From positions 225,699-289,698 of the forward strand of contig CAJJBZ010000003.1 in assembly GCA_905182535.1 (NCBI GenBank): a DNA stretch of 64,000 nucleotides. The letters are read 5' to 3'. A program made the translations under genes and the position numbers. Shown piece after piece: positions 38,355 through 48,641 of the stretch (positions are counted from its first letter, which is position 1; every line of letters begins with the position of its first letter). Under the pieces are notes generated by a model. The model did not search any database and was not told the DNA's origin. It saw only the letters and a list, made by a program, of their open reading frames with translations. The stretch is from an uncultured Planktomarina sp. Its GTDB lineage: Bacteria > Pseudomonadota > Alphaproteobacteria > Rhodobacterales > Rhodobacteraceae.

Positions 38355-39149
38355 ATGAAGTCTTTCCGAAGAAAAATTGCTCTTGCGGCGCTGTCCTTGT
38401 CTATTCTGTCCACTCCACTTTTAGCGGCTGGCCTAGATGATATTTTAAAAGTTAACCTGCGCCCCGGTTGGCGGGCGGAAGACGGGACCCATATAGCGGG
38501 CCTACAAATCACTTTGGCCCCTGGCTGGAAAACCTACTGGCGCCAACCAGGTGACACCGGAATTCCTCCCAAATTTGATTTCAGAGTATCCGAAGGTTTA
38601 GGCGCTTTAGAAGTGCTCTATCCTACGCCAAAAATCACGTGGCAGGACCAGGTGCGCACGATTGCCTATCAAGATGAAGTCATATTCCCAATTGTGATAC
38701 AGCCAAGAACAATTGGGAATATGACCATAAGCGGACAGGTCGAGATTGGTGTTTGCAAAGAGATTTGCATTCCCGTATCCCTCGATGTGTCAGCTATTCT
38801 TCCGGCAAAAGGGCCAATAGACTGGGTGATCGAAGCCGCTTTCCAAACATTGCCAAGAGCTGGCACCGACAAAATTAATTGCACATTCACTGCAGCGACA
38901 GATGGCATGCACCTGTCGCTCACCCTACCCCATCAAAATCAAGATATTAATGGGGCCACGATCGAGCTGGGAAATTCCAGACTATGGATTGAAACTCCAA
39001 CGATAGATCGCACGAGTGATCACCTGGAAATCACGACAAATATACTTACACCAAGCGGAAATCCAATCGCTGTTGGAAGAGGTGATGTTGTCACCACAAT
39101 ATTCAGCGCCACCACTGCAACCGAATATCACGGTTGCAGTGGGTCTTAA
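38355..39149 (+). CDS. Secreted DsbD N-terminal-domain protein
   Basis: A 264-residue periplasmic protein with a clear signal peptide (MKSFRRKIALAALSLSILSTPLLAAG). It then has one DsbD alpha-type domain with the cysteine pair C134 and C138 in IGVCKEICIPV, which in E. coli DsbD carries reducing power to DsbC and CcmG. The membrane and thioredoxin domains of DsbD are not attached, so it must work with a separate electron donor such as CcdA. Its last 4 bases overlap the convergent RND permease gene. Confidence 0.83.
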   Translation: MKSFRRKIALAALSLSILSTPLLAAGLDDILKVNLRPGWRAEDGTHIAGLQITLAPGWKTYWRQPGDTGIPPKFDFRVSEGLGALEVLYPTPKITWQDQVRTIAYQDEVIFPIVIQPRTIGNMTISGQVEIGVCKEICIPVSLDVSAILPAKGPIDWVIEAAFQTLPRAGTDKINCTFTAATDGMHLSLTLPHQNQDINGATIELGNSRLWIETPTIDRTSDHLEITTNILTPSGNPIAVGRGDVVTTIFSATTATEYHGCSGS

Positions 39150-42100
39150 CGTTTTAACTGCAATGCCAGAACCAAAGCAGATAACGCATAGACAGCAAAG
39201 AGCACCACGGCGCTGCCAGCTAAGAACAGCACAAACCCCATTTGCAACGGCGCAAGGACCGCAGCCAAAGGCATTCCGAGCAACACCACAGGCAGGCCCC
39301 CGCTAAGCATAACCCAACCTAAGGTCACCGCAAAAATTCCCAGTACAGCGACCAAGGCCAAAGCAACAACAGGCAGCCGCGGTCCGCGGCCGCGCCATAT
39401 GCCGCGCAGGGCACGTTTAACGCTCGCCACTTGTGCGCCTACATCCGCTTGCATCGCCAGTAAGGCTGGCACAACGATCAGTACTAAGATGACCCCAAAC
39501 CCAAGCCCATAGACTAAGGTTATCACTGTTGGTTTGAGAAACTGCGCCTGTGAGGACGTCTCATAGAGTAAGGGTGATAATCCCAAAACGGTCGTCAGTG
39601 TCGTTAGTAGCACCGGACGCAACCGATCAGTCACTCCATCCAAAATAGCTGGGAAAAGCCCCCGCTCTTTGGCATATTCATCAATTGTAGTCACCAAAAC
39701 AATAGAGTCGTTGATGATAATTCCAACCATACCTATTAATCCAATCACAGAAAACAAAGACAAAGGAATTTCGTGCCACCAATGGCCGTAAATCGTGCCT
39801 ACTAGCCCAAAAGGAATGATCGCCATCACAACCAAAGGGCGGGTCCAGCTAGAGAATATCCAAGCCAAGGTCATGAAAATACCGGCCAGCGTCAGCACTA
39901 ACCCACGCGTTGCATCATTACGAAAATCGTCTTCTTGTTCTGCTAGACCTGCCAAGTTAAAAGCGACTTGAGTTTCTTCAGCAATTTTTGGCAGGATAGT
40001 TTCTTCCAATTCAGCTATAATTGCCTGCGCTCGGGCCGGATCATCTTCAGATATATCGCCGGTGACTGAAATAACTTGAATTCCATTTTCCCGCCGCACG
40101 GTCGAAAATCCACTGCGCTGTTGCACGGTGACGATATCAGCTAAAGGTACATAGTCGCCCGCTGCGGTTCGGATCAGCATTCTATCTGTGAAATCTGCCG
40201 TCAACTCGCCCGTAGGCACTTCCACTCGGATTGTGGCAGATCTAGGGCCATCGGGAAAACTTGCGGCTTCAATACCGTTCAAACGATTGCGCAAGATACG
40301 CCCCAAAGTGTCGATAGTAAGGCCTAAGGATTGGCCCTGTGGCGTTAACTCTAAAATCAACTCTTCTTTATCATAGGCCAAAGTGTCCTCAACGGCAGAT
40401 ACCTCAGGATATTGAGCCAAAGCTGTCTGGAGGGCTTCAGACGCGGCCTTCAACGTCTGCGCACTAGCGCCAGAGAACTGCACATCCAACGCATCTCCAC
40501 CTGGACCAGATCGCCAGCCGCGGAAACTGATGGTTTCCACCAGAGGGTGGCGGCGCACCGCATCCTGAAGATCAGCCACAAAAGCAAAAGAGGAATAGGG
40601 GCGCAGATCAGCGTCAATTAATTCAACGGCAATCGAGCCCAGTTGGTCAGGCTCTTTTGTGTCAGCCCCAGCCAAACCACGTCCGGTATTACCGCCAATT
40701 TCTGCCATTGCAAAATCAACTGGACTGCGGCCATATTTTTCCGTGTAAGTCGCCCCAACTTCCTCCACAGCTTTTTGAAAAGCCTGCATTTGGGCAATAG
40801 AATCTGCCCGCGTAGCGCCCGGAGCCATGGCAAAATTGCCAGTGACAGACCCACGCTCTGGTGCATTAAAAAATCTCCATTGTACGTCGCCATTGATAAA
40901 CAAAACGGCTTGGCTAGCCAGGGCCAGTACCACTGCTGCAAATACTGGATACCTTGCCCAGATTATAAAGCGAATAAAGGGGCGGAACAGAAATTTTTTA
41001 AATTGATCGAGCAAGTAGTTCATCATGTGTGATGGCAAATCATACCATCGGATACGGCCGCTCGTCGAGATTGAATGGGCCATATGATTTGGCAAAACTA
41101 GAAAGCACTCTGCCAGCGAGGCAATCAACACCACTATTACAGTGAAAGGAATGTCTGCAATTAAGTCACCAAACCTTCCACCAATCGCCACCAGTCCAAA
41201 AAATGCAATTACAGTGGTCAAAGTCGCAGAAAACACAGGCGTAAACATGCGCTTCGCAGCATTTTCGGCAGCCACCATCGGTGTCTCCCCCAAAACTCGC
41301 GCTCTAAAATCTGCATGCTCGCCCACAACGATGGCGTCATCTACAACAATGCCAAGGGTGATAATCAGGCAAAAAGTGAGATCATATTGATGGTGAGCCC
41401 AGACAAATACATAAGAGCAATCGCCGCGGCCATAGCAGCGGGAATGCCTGCCGCTACCCAAAAAGCGGTTCGGACATTCAAAAACAAAAACAAAAGTAAT
41501 AAGACCAGCCCAAGACCCTGCAGGCCATTTTCTAACAGCATAGCCAGCCGAGCAGAAATTGCCTCAGAACGCGTGCGTATCAATTCAACATTCACCTGTG
41601 GTGGCAACGTCTCCATCATCGCTTCTGCAACACCCTGCACTTGCGCTTGGATTTCAATAGCATCACCTTGGTTTGAGCGATCGATGCGGATTGAAATAGC
41701 TGAGGCATCGCCGACGAAATAGGCACGGTTGCGATCAACGCCTTCTTCGATCACCGAGGCAACATCCCCAACAGTTAAACCAGATCCGTCGGCATTCGAA
41801 CGCAGGACAATCTCTGCAACATCACGTGCACTACGTTTGGCGACCCCAGTCCTAATACGCGCACTGCCAGCCACATCGCCCGCAGGGTCGGCTTTTGCTT
41901 CCTCACCAATGGCACTTGCAATCTGCGCCATACTAACATCATGGCGAATCAAAGACAGGCTATCCACCTCAACAATAGTCGAACCTGCAGCAACCCCTCT
42001 AATGCTGGAACGGGTAACACCCGCGGCAAACAGGCGGGTTACAAATTCATCGGCAAACAAAGCCAATTGCTCGACGCCCACTGGGCCCGAAATTACAACA

Positions 42101-42537
42101 TCTGTCACCCGATCCCGCCAAAACCCTCGGCTCACCCTTGGATCATCAGCATCACCCGGAAATTGATTGGCCACAGAATCGACGGCAATCTGCGTATCAT
42201 CCGTCCCACGGGCCATATCCCAACCAGGTTCGAATTCCATAAGAATGCGTGCAGATCCTTCTGAGGACTTAGCCGAGGTGCTCGTAACCCCTTCGATTCC
42301 CAGCAATACTGGTTCTAAAATTTGAACAATCGCCCGATCTACATCTTCAGGACCAGCCCCATCCCAGCGCACGCTTACAGTCACATTATCAATAATTACA
42401 TCAGGGAAAAACTGCGCCCTCATTTGTGGAAAGGACACAGCCCCTGCCAGTAACATGATCAATAACAACAAATTTGCCGTCTGAGCTTTTGTCATATAGG
42501 ATAAAATTCCACCAGTGGCTTTACGCATGACTGACAT
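39146..42537 (-). CDS. RND efflux transporter permease, broken by one indel
   Basis: Inner-membrane, proton-driven pump of the AcrB/MdtC superfamily. The N-terminal part (MSVMRKATGGILSYMTKAQTAN) runs through the first porter domain to NMISLF. The second part continues from CLIITLGIVVDDAIVVGEHAD, the conserved TM4 region with the proton-relay aspartates, to a C-terminus near 39146. One T (A on the plus strand) is missing in the run 41371-41375. The joined protein is about 1130 residues, normal for the family. The adaptor gene is 3 bases upstream. Its substrate is unknown; no TolC-like gene is near. Confidence 0.92.
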
Positions 42538-42540
42538 AGT

Positions 42541-43999
42541 TTACCCTCCCATCCGACTTTCCAACCGATCCACCATTTCTTGTGGTACTTCGGGATTGTT
42601 TAATTGGGACAAGATGCGATCTTTAGCCTGCTTAGGCATACGTTTATTGGACTCAACGAAGGCAATCAATTTGGCACGGCGTTCAGCACCAAGGGCGATC
42701 ATAGCAGGGGCTGCAGGTTCCTCTGCTCCTTCGGCCAACATCACCCGGACTTTGATCCCTTCACCCAGCAAGGGTGAACGTTCCGCCACAATTCTTGCGT
42801 CTCGCAAGTCTCGCGAGCGTACCAACACATCATCACCTTGACGCCGCACCAAAGTCACATCAGCTTCCCGCAGGCGATCCTCATCGCCGACCACCAACAC
42901 ACGGTTATTCCCGCTCACCGCAGTTGCCGGCAACCTGGCCACCCAGTTTAAAGCTGGTTCGGTGATATCAACAGTTACAAAATCACCAGGGCGCAGTCCT
43001 TTGGCATTCTCCAAACTTGCAAACAATAGCCGACCCGTCAGGCCTTCACCCACCACAGCGGCTTCGCGAGTTAAAGCGCCCTCTGGTCTTCAACGCAGCC
43101 CCAAGCACATCAAGAGTGACAGAAATCTTCGCCCGCCGCAGCTGGCCGCTTTCATCCAACAAACGCCGATGCTGTGACGTACTCACACGAAAGGCAACCT
43201 CCAGCGCCAAAGGATCAACAAGTTGGCCGATGCGTTCATTATTGGCAACAGTGCCACCTTCCACCACGGCCACATTCGCCAAAGCCCCTGAAAACGAAGC
43301 GCGCAAAATTGTATCACGCACATTGCGCTCAGCCTCAGCCCGCGAAATTTCAACCCTCATAACCCTAGCTTTGGCCTGATCCAGTCGCGCTTCTGCTGAT
43401 TGTAACGATTGCCGGCGCGCCAAGATAGCTTGCTTTGCAGTAGAGACCGCCAGTTCAGCTGTCTCCACAGAGGCCTCTGTGCCAACGCCCCGTGCCACAA
43501 GGTTATTTTGCCTTTGCAGAGCTTTAAGCCGTAAAGCAGCTTGCTCTTGTGCCGCGGAAACTTCGTCTTTCGCTAGTTCTAATGTCCGCGCAACCTCTCG
43601 GCGATCAGCTTGGGCATCGGCAACATCTGCCTCAACCAAGGCCAGAGCAGTTTGCGCGTCTGACGGGTCAATCCTCAGCAAGACATCACCTTTTTGCACC
43701 AAACCACCATTTTGAAAATCGGGGTGTAGTTCGATAACCGTGCCACCAATGGCAGTTCGTATGTCGAGGCTTCTTTGGCTTTGCACTTCGCCAAACACCT
43801 GCAAAATTGGAATTTGTTGGCCAGCCTCAAACGGCACGACATTTACCGCAAACACTCGTTCGCGGCCGCCCCCACCGCGGCGTCCACCATCGTCTTTGTT
43901 TTCAATCGCTGAGCGCACCATCATGATAGAAAACCCAAAGAGCGCCAGCGTCGACGCCAACAGAAACAACCCCATCAAACTCTTGCGCAAAAATCGCAT
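42541..43999 (-). CDS. RND efflux periplasmic adaptor (MFP/HlyD type), broken by one indel
   Basis: Membrane fusion protein linking the RND permease to an outer-membrane channel. It has an N-terminal anchor helix (residues 9-29), the lipoyl/coiled-coil hairpin (LALVEADVADAQADRREVARTLELAKDEV and following), and a beta-barrel domain. One extra base at 43079-43081 breaks the frame; without it the text reads LKTRGALTREAAVVGEGLTGRLLFASLEN. The C-terminal tail (about 60 residues, charged, ALGAERRAKLIAFVESNKRMPKQAKDRIL) is an extension not usual in AcrA. It is co-transcribed with the permease. Confidence 0.9.
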
Positions 44000-44076
44000 C
44001 AGCTAATTTCCTTAAACCTGTGTACCGTTGTTTTAGGTCAAAGTATTCCCGTGTCACTACAATTAGGCTGAAAAAC

Positions 44077-44619
44077 CTATTTTCGGCGCAAATGTTCGTC
44101 CAGCCTCGGCATAATCTCTACAAAATTACATGGTTTATGCCTGTAATCTAATTGCTTGACGAGTATTTCGTCCCAAGCATCTTTGCAGGCGCCCGGACTA
44201 CCAGGCAGTGCAAACATATAGGTGCCATTGGCCACACCGCCAGTAGCTCTGCTTTGGATTGCAGATGTACCAATTTTTTGCATAGACACAATGGTAAAAA
44301 ATGTGCCGAAGGCATCTATTTCCTTTTCATAAACATCGCGGTGCGCCTCAACACTCACATCTCGGCCAGTCAGGCCAGTGCCGCCCGTGGAGATCACCAC
44401 GTCAACCGCTGGATCCTGAGACCAAGTGCGCAGTTTTTTAGAAATTGCCTGCCGATCGTCGCGCACAATTTCACGGGCCGCCAAAATATGTCCAGTGTCC
44501 TGCAAGCGGGCGGCCAAAGTGTCTCCAGATTTATCATCGCTCAAACTGCGGGTGTCGGAGACCGTGAGTACGGCAATCCGTACAGGCACAAAATCGCCTT
44601 TTGAAATAGCGTCAGTCAT
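44077..44619 (-). CDS. moaB: Molybdenum cofactor biosynthesis protein B
   Basis: A 180-residue MoaB/Mog-family protein that adenylates molybdopterin. The MoCF motif STGGTGLTGRDVSVEAH (about residues 85-101) and PGSPGACKDAWDEIL near the end identify it. The frame is intact. It lies directly after the uracil-DNA glycosylase gene (adjacent stop and start) and before the RND genes. It forms a third Moco locus besides fdhD-mobA-mobB-moeA and moaDE. Confidence 0.94.
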   Translation of the reverse strand: MTDAISKGDFVPVRIAVLTVSDTRSLSDDKSGDTLAARLQDTGHILAAREIVRDDRQAISKKLRTWSQDPAVDVVISTGGTGLTGRDVSVEAHRDVYEKEIDAFGTFFTIVSMQKIGTSAIQSRATGGVANGTYMFALPGSPGACKDAWDEILVKQLDYRHKPCNFVEIMPRLDEHLRRK

Positions 44620-45387
44620 TTAACTCTCTCCTGTGTCATGCTCACGAAGCCATGCTTTCAAAACCAGTAAGTCTTCCCAGGCATATTTTTTGCCAGCCGG
44701 TTCCCGCAGCAATGTTTTTGGGTGCATTATCGGTAAGACTGGAAGGCCAAGGCCATCTTGCCATTGTCCACGCAGTTTTTTAACGCCGCGTTTACCTAAG
44801 ATCGCAGAACAACTTATGTTGCCCATGCAAATCAAAACATCGGGGGCCGCAAGTGCTACGTGCCGGCGCAGAAAGGGCAGCATCATCGCAATTTCTTCAG
44901 GCTTGGGCTCCCTATTTTGTGGTGGACGCCAAGGGATTACCGTTCCAATATAAACATTTTCAGTGCGATTAAGCCCAATGCCTGCCAACATTTTATCTAG
45001 CAACGCCCCTGCAGGGCCAGCGAAGGGCAGACCATGCAAATCTTCTTCACGGCCAGGGGCCTCGTCAAGGATCATAACCCGTGCACCTGAGATTCCATCA
45101 TTAAATACCAAATTACGCGCGCCACGTTGTAACTCACAATGCGGATAGTCTTTAAGAGCCTGCTTCAGGCCGGCCAAGTTCTGGGCTGCAGCCGCAGATT
45201 TTTCAGCGACTTCAACAGGGTCTAACGACATAGGTGCCATGATGGTAGGCGGCGAAAAAGCAGGTTGGGGTTTTTCTACCGGCACATCATAGCGATCAAT
45301 TGGTATATCGCCAATCGCATCTACTACGCCCAGCTCCACCTGCCATTCCAGTGATTCTCGCGCTATTTGCCAACCTAGTTTATCCAT
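44620..45387 (-). CDS. Uracil-DNA glycosylase, iron-sulfur type family 4/5
   Basis: A 255-residue protein with an N-terminal linker of about 75 residues and the UDG core: CELQRGARNLVFNDG with a probable cluster cysteine, the active-site motif DEAPGREEDLHGLPFAGPAGALLDKML, ICMGNISCSAILGKRG with two more cysteines, and the C-terminal HPKTLLREPAGKKYAWEDL. It removes uracil from deaminated DNA. It starts the unit with moaB and is divergent from pyrB, with 160 bases between. Confidence 0.88.
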   Translation of the reverse strand: MDKLGWQIARESLEWQVELGVVDAIGDIPIDRYDVPVEKPQPAFSPPTIMAPMSLDPVEVAEKSAAAAQNLAGLKQALKDYPHCELQRGARNLVFNDGISGARVMILDEAPGREEDLHGLPFAGPAGALLDKMLAGIGLNRTENVYIGTVIPWRPPQNREPKPEEIAMMLPFLRRHVALAAPDVLICMGNISCSAILGKRGVKKLRGQWQDGLGLPVLPIMHPKTLLREPAGKKYAWEDLLVLKAWLREHDTGES

Positions 45388-45547
45388 GGTCGTAAACTAA
45401 GCCGATCTTTACGGAAGGTAAATCGCCCAATCTTCCGATGTAATAGCGCAAGTTTGCGGCACCACTGCATCATTTTATAATTCCTTAACCGCAACCCTTG
45501 CTGTCGGCCTGCAGTCTTTCTATACAACCACAAGCAGAGAGGTCGAT

Positions 45548-46492
45548 ATGCAACTACAGCATCTATTGGGGATAGAACCCCTGCAACCTCAGCAAATTAA
45601 AGAAATTTTGGATTTAGCCGACCAATATGCTGATCGCAACCGAACCTCTTCACGCAACAGCAAGGTGTTGGCGGGCTGCACCCAAATTAATATGTTCTTT
45701 GAAAATTCGACTCGCACTCAGGCAAGCTTTGAAATAGCGGGCAAGCGCTTGGGTGCTGATGTGATGAATATAGCCATGCAGGCCAGTTCGATCAAAAAGG
45801 GCGAAACCTTAGTGGATACCGCCCTAACCCTCAATGCAATGCATCCTGATTTGCTAGTGGTGCGCCATCCGCATTCAGGCGCCGTCGACCTTTTAGCACA
45901 GAAGGTGAATTGTGCAGTGCTTAACGCAGGTGACGGGCGACATGAACACCCAACTCAAGCTCTGTTGGATGCGCTGACTATCCGCCGTTCCAAAGGTAGA
46001 TTGCATCGGCTCAATATAGCAATTTGCGGTGATATAGCACACAGCCGCGTGGCCCGCTCTAACCTGATCTTGCTGGGCAAGATGGAAAACCGAATTCGCC
46101 TTGTCGGTCCAGCCACACTTATGCCTGCTGGTATAAATGAATTTGGTGCCGAAGTGTTCCATGATATGGAAGAAGGGCTCAAAGACGTTGATGTGGTCAT
46201 GATGCTCCGGCTCCAGCGCGAGCGGATGGATGGTGGTTTCATTCCATCAGAGCGAGAGTATTATCACCGCTACGGTTTAAATGCTGCGAAACTGAGTAAT
46301 GCCAAACCTGACGCCATTGTGATGCATCCCGGACCAATGAATCGCGGCGTTGAGATTGATGGCGACATTGCCGATGACCTGAGCCGAAGCGTCATTCAGG
46401 AGCAAGTTGAAATGGGTGTCGCTGTGCGTATGGCCGCTATGGACATTTTGATGCGTAACCGACGCCAAAACCTAGAAGAGGCGCAACGGTGA
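45548..46492 (+). CDS. pyrB: Aspartate carbamoyltransferase catalytic subunit
   Basis: Joins carbamoyl phosphate and aspartate, the first committed pyrimidine step. The 314-residue protein has the carbamoyl-phosphate motif [14 protein letters not shown] (S54-T57), [12 protein letters not shown], and [11 protein letters not shown] near the end. AGAGAGG lies upstream of the ATG. It is followed by a 33-residue membrane protein and a pyrC-like gene in one operon. The presence of an inactive-looking dihydroorotase beside it suggests a class A-type ATCase complex, where such a partner is structural. Confidence 0.97.
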   Translation: MQLQHLLGIEPLQPQQIKEILDLADQYADRNRTSSRNSKVLAGCTQINMFFENSTRTQASFEIAGKRLGADVMNIAMQASSIKKGETLVDTALTLNAMHPDLLVVRHPHSGAVDLLAQKVNCAVLNAGDGRHEHPTQALLDALTIRRSKGRLHRLNIAICGDIAHSRVARSNLILLGKMENRIRLVGPATLMPAGINEFGAEVFHDMEEGLKDVDVVMMLRLQRERMDGGFIPSEREYYHRYGLNAAKLSNAKPDAIVMHPGPMNRGVEIDGDIADDLSRSVIQEQVEMGVAVRMAAMDILMRNRRQNLEEAQR

Positions 46493-46535
46493 GCACAGCC
46501 TGTGACTCCCGCTACTACAGGAGATTGTTTATATT

Positions 46536-46637
46536 ATGAACGAACCCAAAGACCCTCGTATGTCAGGCAAAATAGCCATGTATGTCTTAATCTTTATAGC
46601 GGCCCTCGTAGGTCTAATGATCTGGGTGGCTGGATGA
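46536..46637 (+). CDS. Small single-helix membrane protein, 33 aa, between pyrB and pyrC
   Basis: A 33-codon gene with ATG at 46536 and CAGGAGA upstream. The product opens with a polar head (MNEPKDPRMSGKIAMY), followed by a membrane helix (about residues 15-32) and a stop whose TGA overlaps the pyrC-like start (ATGA), so the two are translationally coupled. I recognise no family. The ribosome site, coupling and clear hydrophobic design support it being a real gene. Confidence 0.65.
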   Translation: MNEPKDPRMSGKIAMYVLIFIAALVGLMIWVAG

Positions 46638-47893
46638 CATCTCTACGAATTACCAATGTCCACCTGATAGACCCTGAACTCCAAACCATCCAATTAGGCA
46701 GCTTAACCATCATCGATGGGCGGATCGCAGCTGATGATCTGTCGGCTCCAACATTGGATGGCAGGGGTAAGTATTTAGCACCAGGCATCGTAGATATCGG
46801 AGTTAAAGTTTGTGAGCCAGGCGAGCGCCACAAAGAAAGCTTCCGCTCAGCAGGTTTAGCGGCGGCCGCCGGCGGGGTCACAACCATGGTGACACGCCCA
46901 GATACAGATCCCGTTATCGACAGCCCAGAGACATTGGAGTTTGCAACGCGTCGCGCGCAAGCTGCCTGTGCAGTCCATACCTATCAAATGGCAGCTCTGA
47001 CCAAAGGTCGCTTAGGCCGAGAGATGACTGAAATCGGATTTATGCAGGACGCAGGCGCTGTGGCCTTTACCGATTGCGATTCGGTTGTCAGCGACACAAA
47101 AGTTCTATCCCGAGCCTTAACCTATGCCCAGCAGTTGGGTGCATTAGTGATTGGACATCCGCAAGATCCAGGACTTTCCAAAGGCGCGGCTGCCACCTCA
47201 GGAAAATTCGCCTCTCTGCGCGCTATCCCCGCGGCCTCTCCAATGGCGGAACGCCTGGGGTTGGAGCGTGATTTGGCCTTGGTTGAGATGACAGGTGCGA
47301 AATACCATGCCGATCAAATCTCCACGGCCCTAGCCCTACCGGCTTTGGAGCGTGCCAAACAACAAGGATTGGACGTAACCGCAGGAGTGAGTATTCACCA
47401 TTTGACACTAAATGAATTTGATGTTGCCGATTATCGCAGCTTTTTTAAAGTCAAACCACCTCTGCGCTCCGAAGAGGACCGACTTGCAATGGTTGCAGCA
47501 TTGGCCGCGGGCATACTGGATATTATCAGCTCGATGCACACGCCACAGGACGAAGAGTCCAAACGCCTACCCTTCGAGCAAGCAGCCTCTGGTGCCGTTG
47601 CGCTGGAAACCTTGCTACCCGCAGCCTTGCGGCTGTACCATGCAGATCAGTTGAGCCTGCCACAACTGTTCCGCGCAATGTCTTTGAACCCTGCCAAGCT
47701 CTTGGGCCTACCGGGAGGAAGCTTGGCTCAGGGCGCGCCCGCAGATTTGATCCTGTTTGACCCAGATACTCCTTTTGTGCTGGATCGGTTTAAACTGCAC
47801 TCCAAATCTAAAAATACCCCCTTTGACGGCCAACGTATGCAAGGTCAGGTTCTTGCGACCTTCGTACATGGCCAGAAAGTGTACCAAAGATGA
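46634..47893 (+). CDS. pyrC: Dihydroorotase-like protein lacking metal ligands (PyrX-like)
   Basis: A 419-residue amidohydrolase-superfamily protein. The start at 46634 (MTSLRITNVHLID) overlaps the preceding stop. In true dihydroorotases the first strand reads HxHxREPG; here it is GIVDIGVKVCEPGERHKES, without the two histidines. The HH pair in VSIHHLTLNE is kept, but the catalytic Asp of the usual TDHAPH is replaced in ISSMHTPQDE. It therefore looks catalytically dead and is probably a structural partner of PyrB, as PyrX is in other bacteria. A functional PyrC would then be elsewhere in the genome. Confidence 0.85.
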   Translation: MTSLRITNVHLIDPELQTIQLGSLTIIDGRIAADDLSAPTLDGRGKYLAPGIVDIGVKVCEPGERHKESFRSAGLAAAAGGVTTMVTRPDTDPVIDSPETLEFATRRAQAACAVHTYQMAALTKGRLGREMTEIGFMQDAGAVAFTDCDSVVSDTKVLSRALTYAQQLGALVIGHPQDPGLSKGAAATSGKFASLRAIPAASPMAERLGLERDLALVEMTGAKYHADQISTALALPALERAKQQGLDVTAGVSIHHLTLNEFDVADYRSFFKVKPPLRSEEDRLAMVAALAAGILDIISSMHTPQDEESKRLPFEQAASGAVALETLLPAALRLYHADQLSLPQLFRAMSLNPAKLLGLPGGSLAQGAPADLILFDPDTPFVLDRFKLHSKSKNTPFDGQRMQGQVLATFVHGQKVYQR

Positions 47894-48499
47894 TACCTGA
47901 GTTTTTCAACAGCACCGATGCTGCTCATAATTTGGGTTGTGGCTGGCTACCTGCTGGGATCAATTCCGTTTGGCATCGTTGTGGCGCGCGTAATGGGACT
48001 TGGCGATTTACGCCAGATAGGGTCCGGCAATATTGGCGCTACCAATGTTCTGCGCACTGGCTCCAAAGTGGCGGCAGCCGTAACCTTGATTGCTGATGCC
48101 AGCAAGGCGGGGGCTGCGGTGCTTTTGGCGCGAGCCGTGGCCGGAGAAGATGCGGCACAATTGGCTGGGTTTGCGGCTATTTTTGGCCACTGCTATCCAA
48201 TTTGGTTAAAATTTAACGGTGGCAAGGGCGTAGCGACCTTCTTTGGCCTGCTCTTCGCCGTTGCATGGCCTATCGGCTTAGCCGCCGGTATCACTTGGCT
48301 GATCACAGCAACCATTTTTCGCTACTCGAGCCTTTCTGCGCTGGTGACTGCGGCTATTACGCCATTATTAGTGATTATTTTACCGTATAATAATTTGTTT
48401 TTTCTTAGTATTTCTCTCGCTCTTCTAGTCTTCTGGAGACATAGAGAAAATATCAGCCGCCTACTACGCTCACAAGAGAGTAAAATAGGGCAAAAGTAA
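47890..48499 (+). CDS. plsY: Glycerol-3-phosphate acyltransferase PlsY, N-terminal indel likely
   Basis: Membrane enzyme that acylates glycerol-3-phosphate from acyl phosphate. An unbroken frame starts at ATG 47918 (193 residues), with GSIPFG, the IGSGNIGATN motif, and FNGGKGVAT. If one T is removed from the five-T run just after GAG near 47900-47905, the ATG at 47890, which overlaps the pyrC stop, comes into frame and gives MIPEFSTAPMLLIIW, a more usual N-terminus with translational coupling. I give the longer span. Four to five membrane helices are visible. Confidence 0.88.
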
Positions 48500-48641
48500 T
48501 GTTAGGCATGCGGTTAATAGTTGAAATTAAGATCTGATTTAAAAATTACCTTGCCTGCAGCAATAGAGATAAAGAGAGTGACCCACTGAGGTGAGAGCCG
48601 AGCCTTATGCCACCACGCTACATTTAAGCCTAACTCTTAAA

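Noticed and set aside
37673..38512. 279-residue form of the YqgE protein
   Set aside because: The extra 90 N-terminal residues overlap the divergent DsbD-N gene and are not typical of the family. The start at 38242 gives the normal N-terminus.
42225..42240. tRNA T-arm-like GGTTCGAATTCC
   Set aside because: It lies inside the well-conserved RND permease coding sequence, and no acceptor, D-arm or anticodon arm can be drawn around it.
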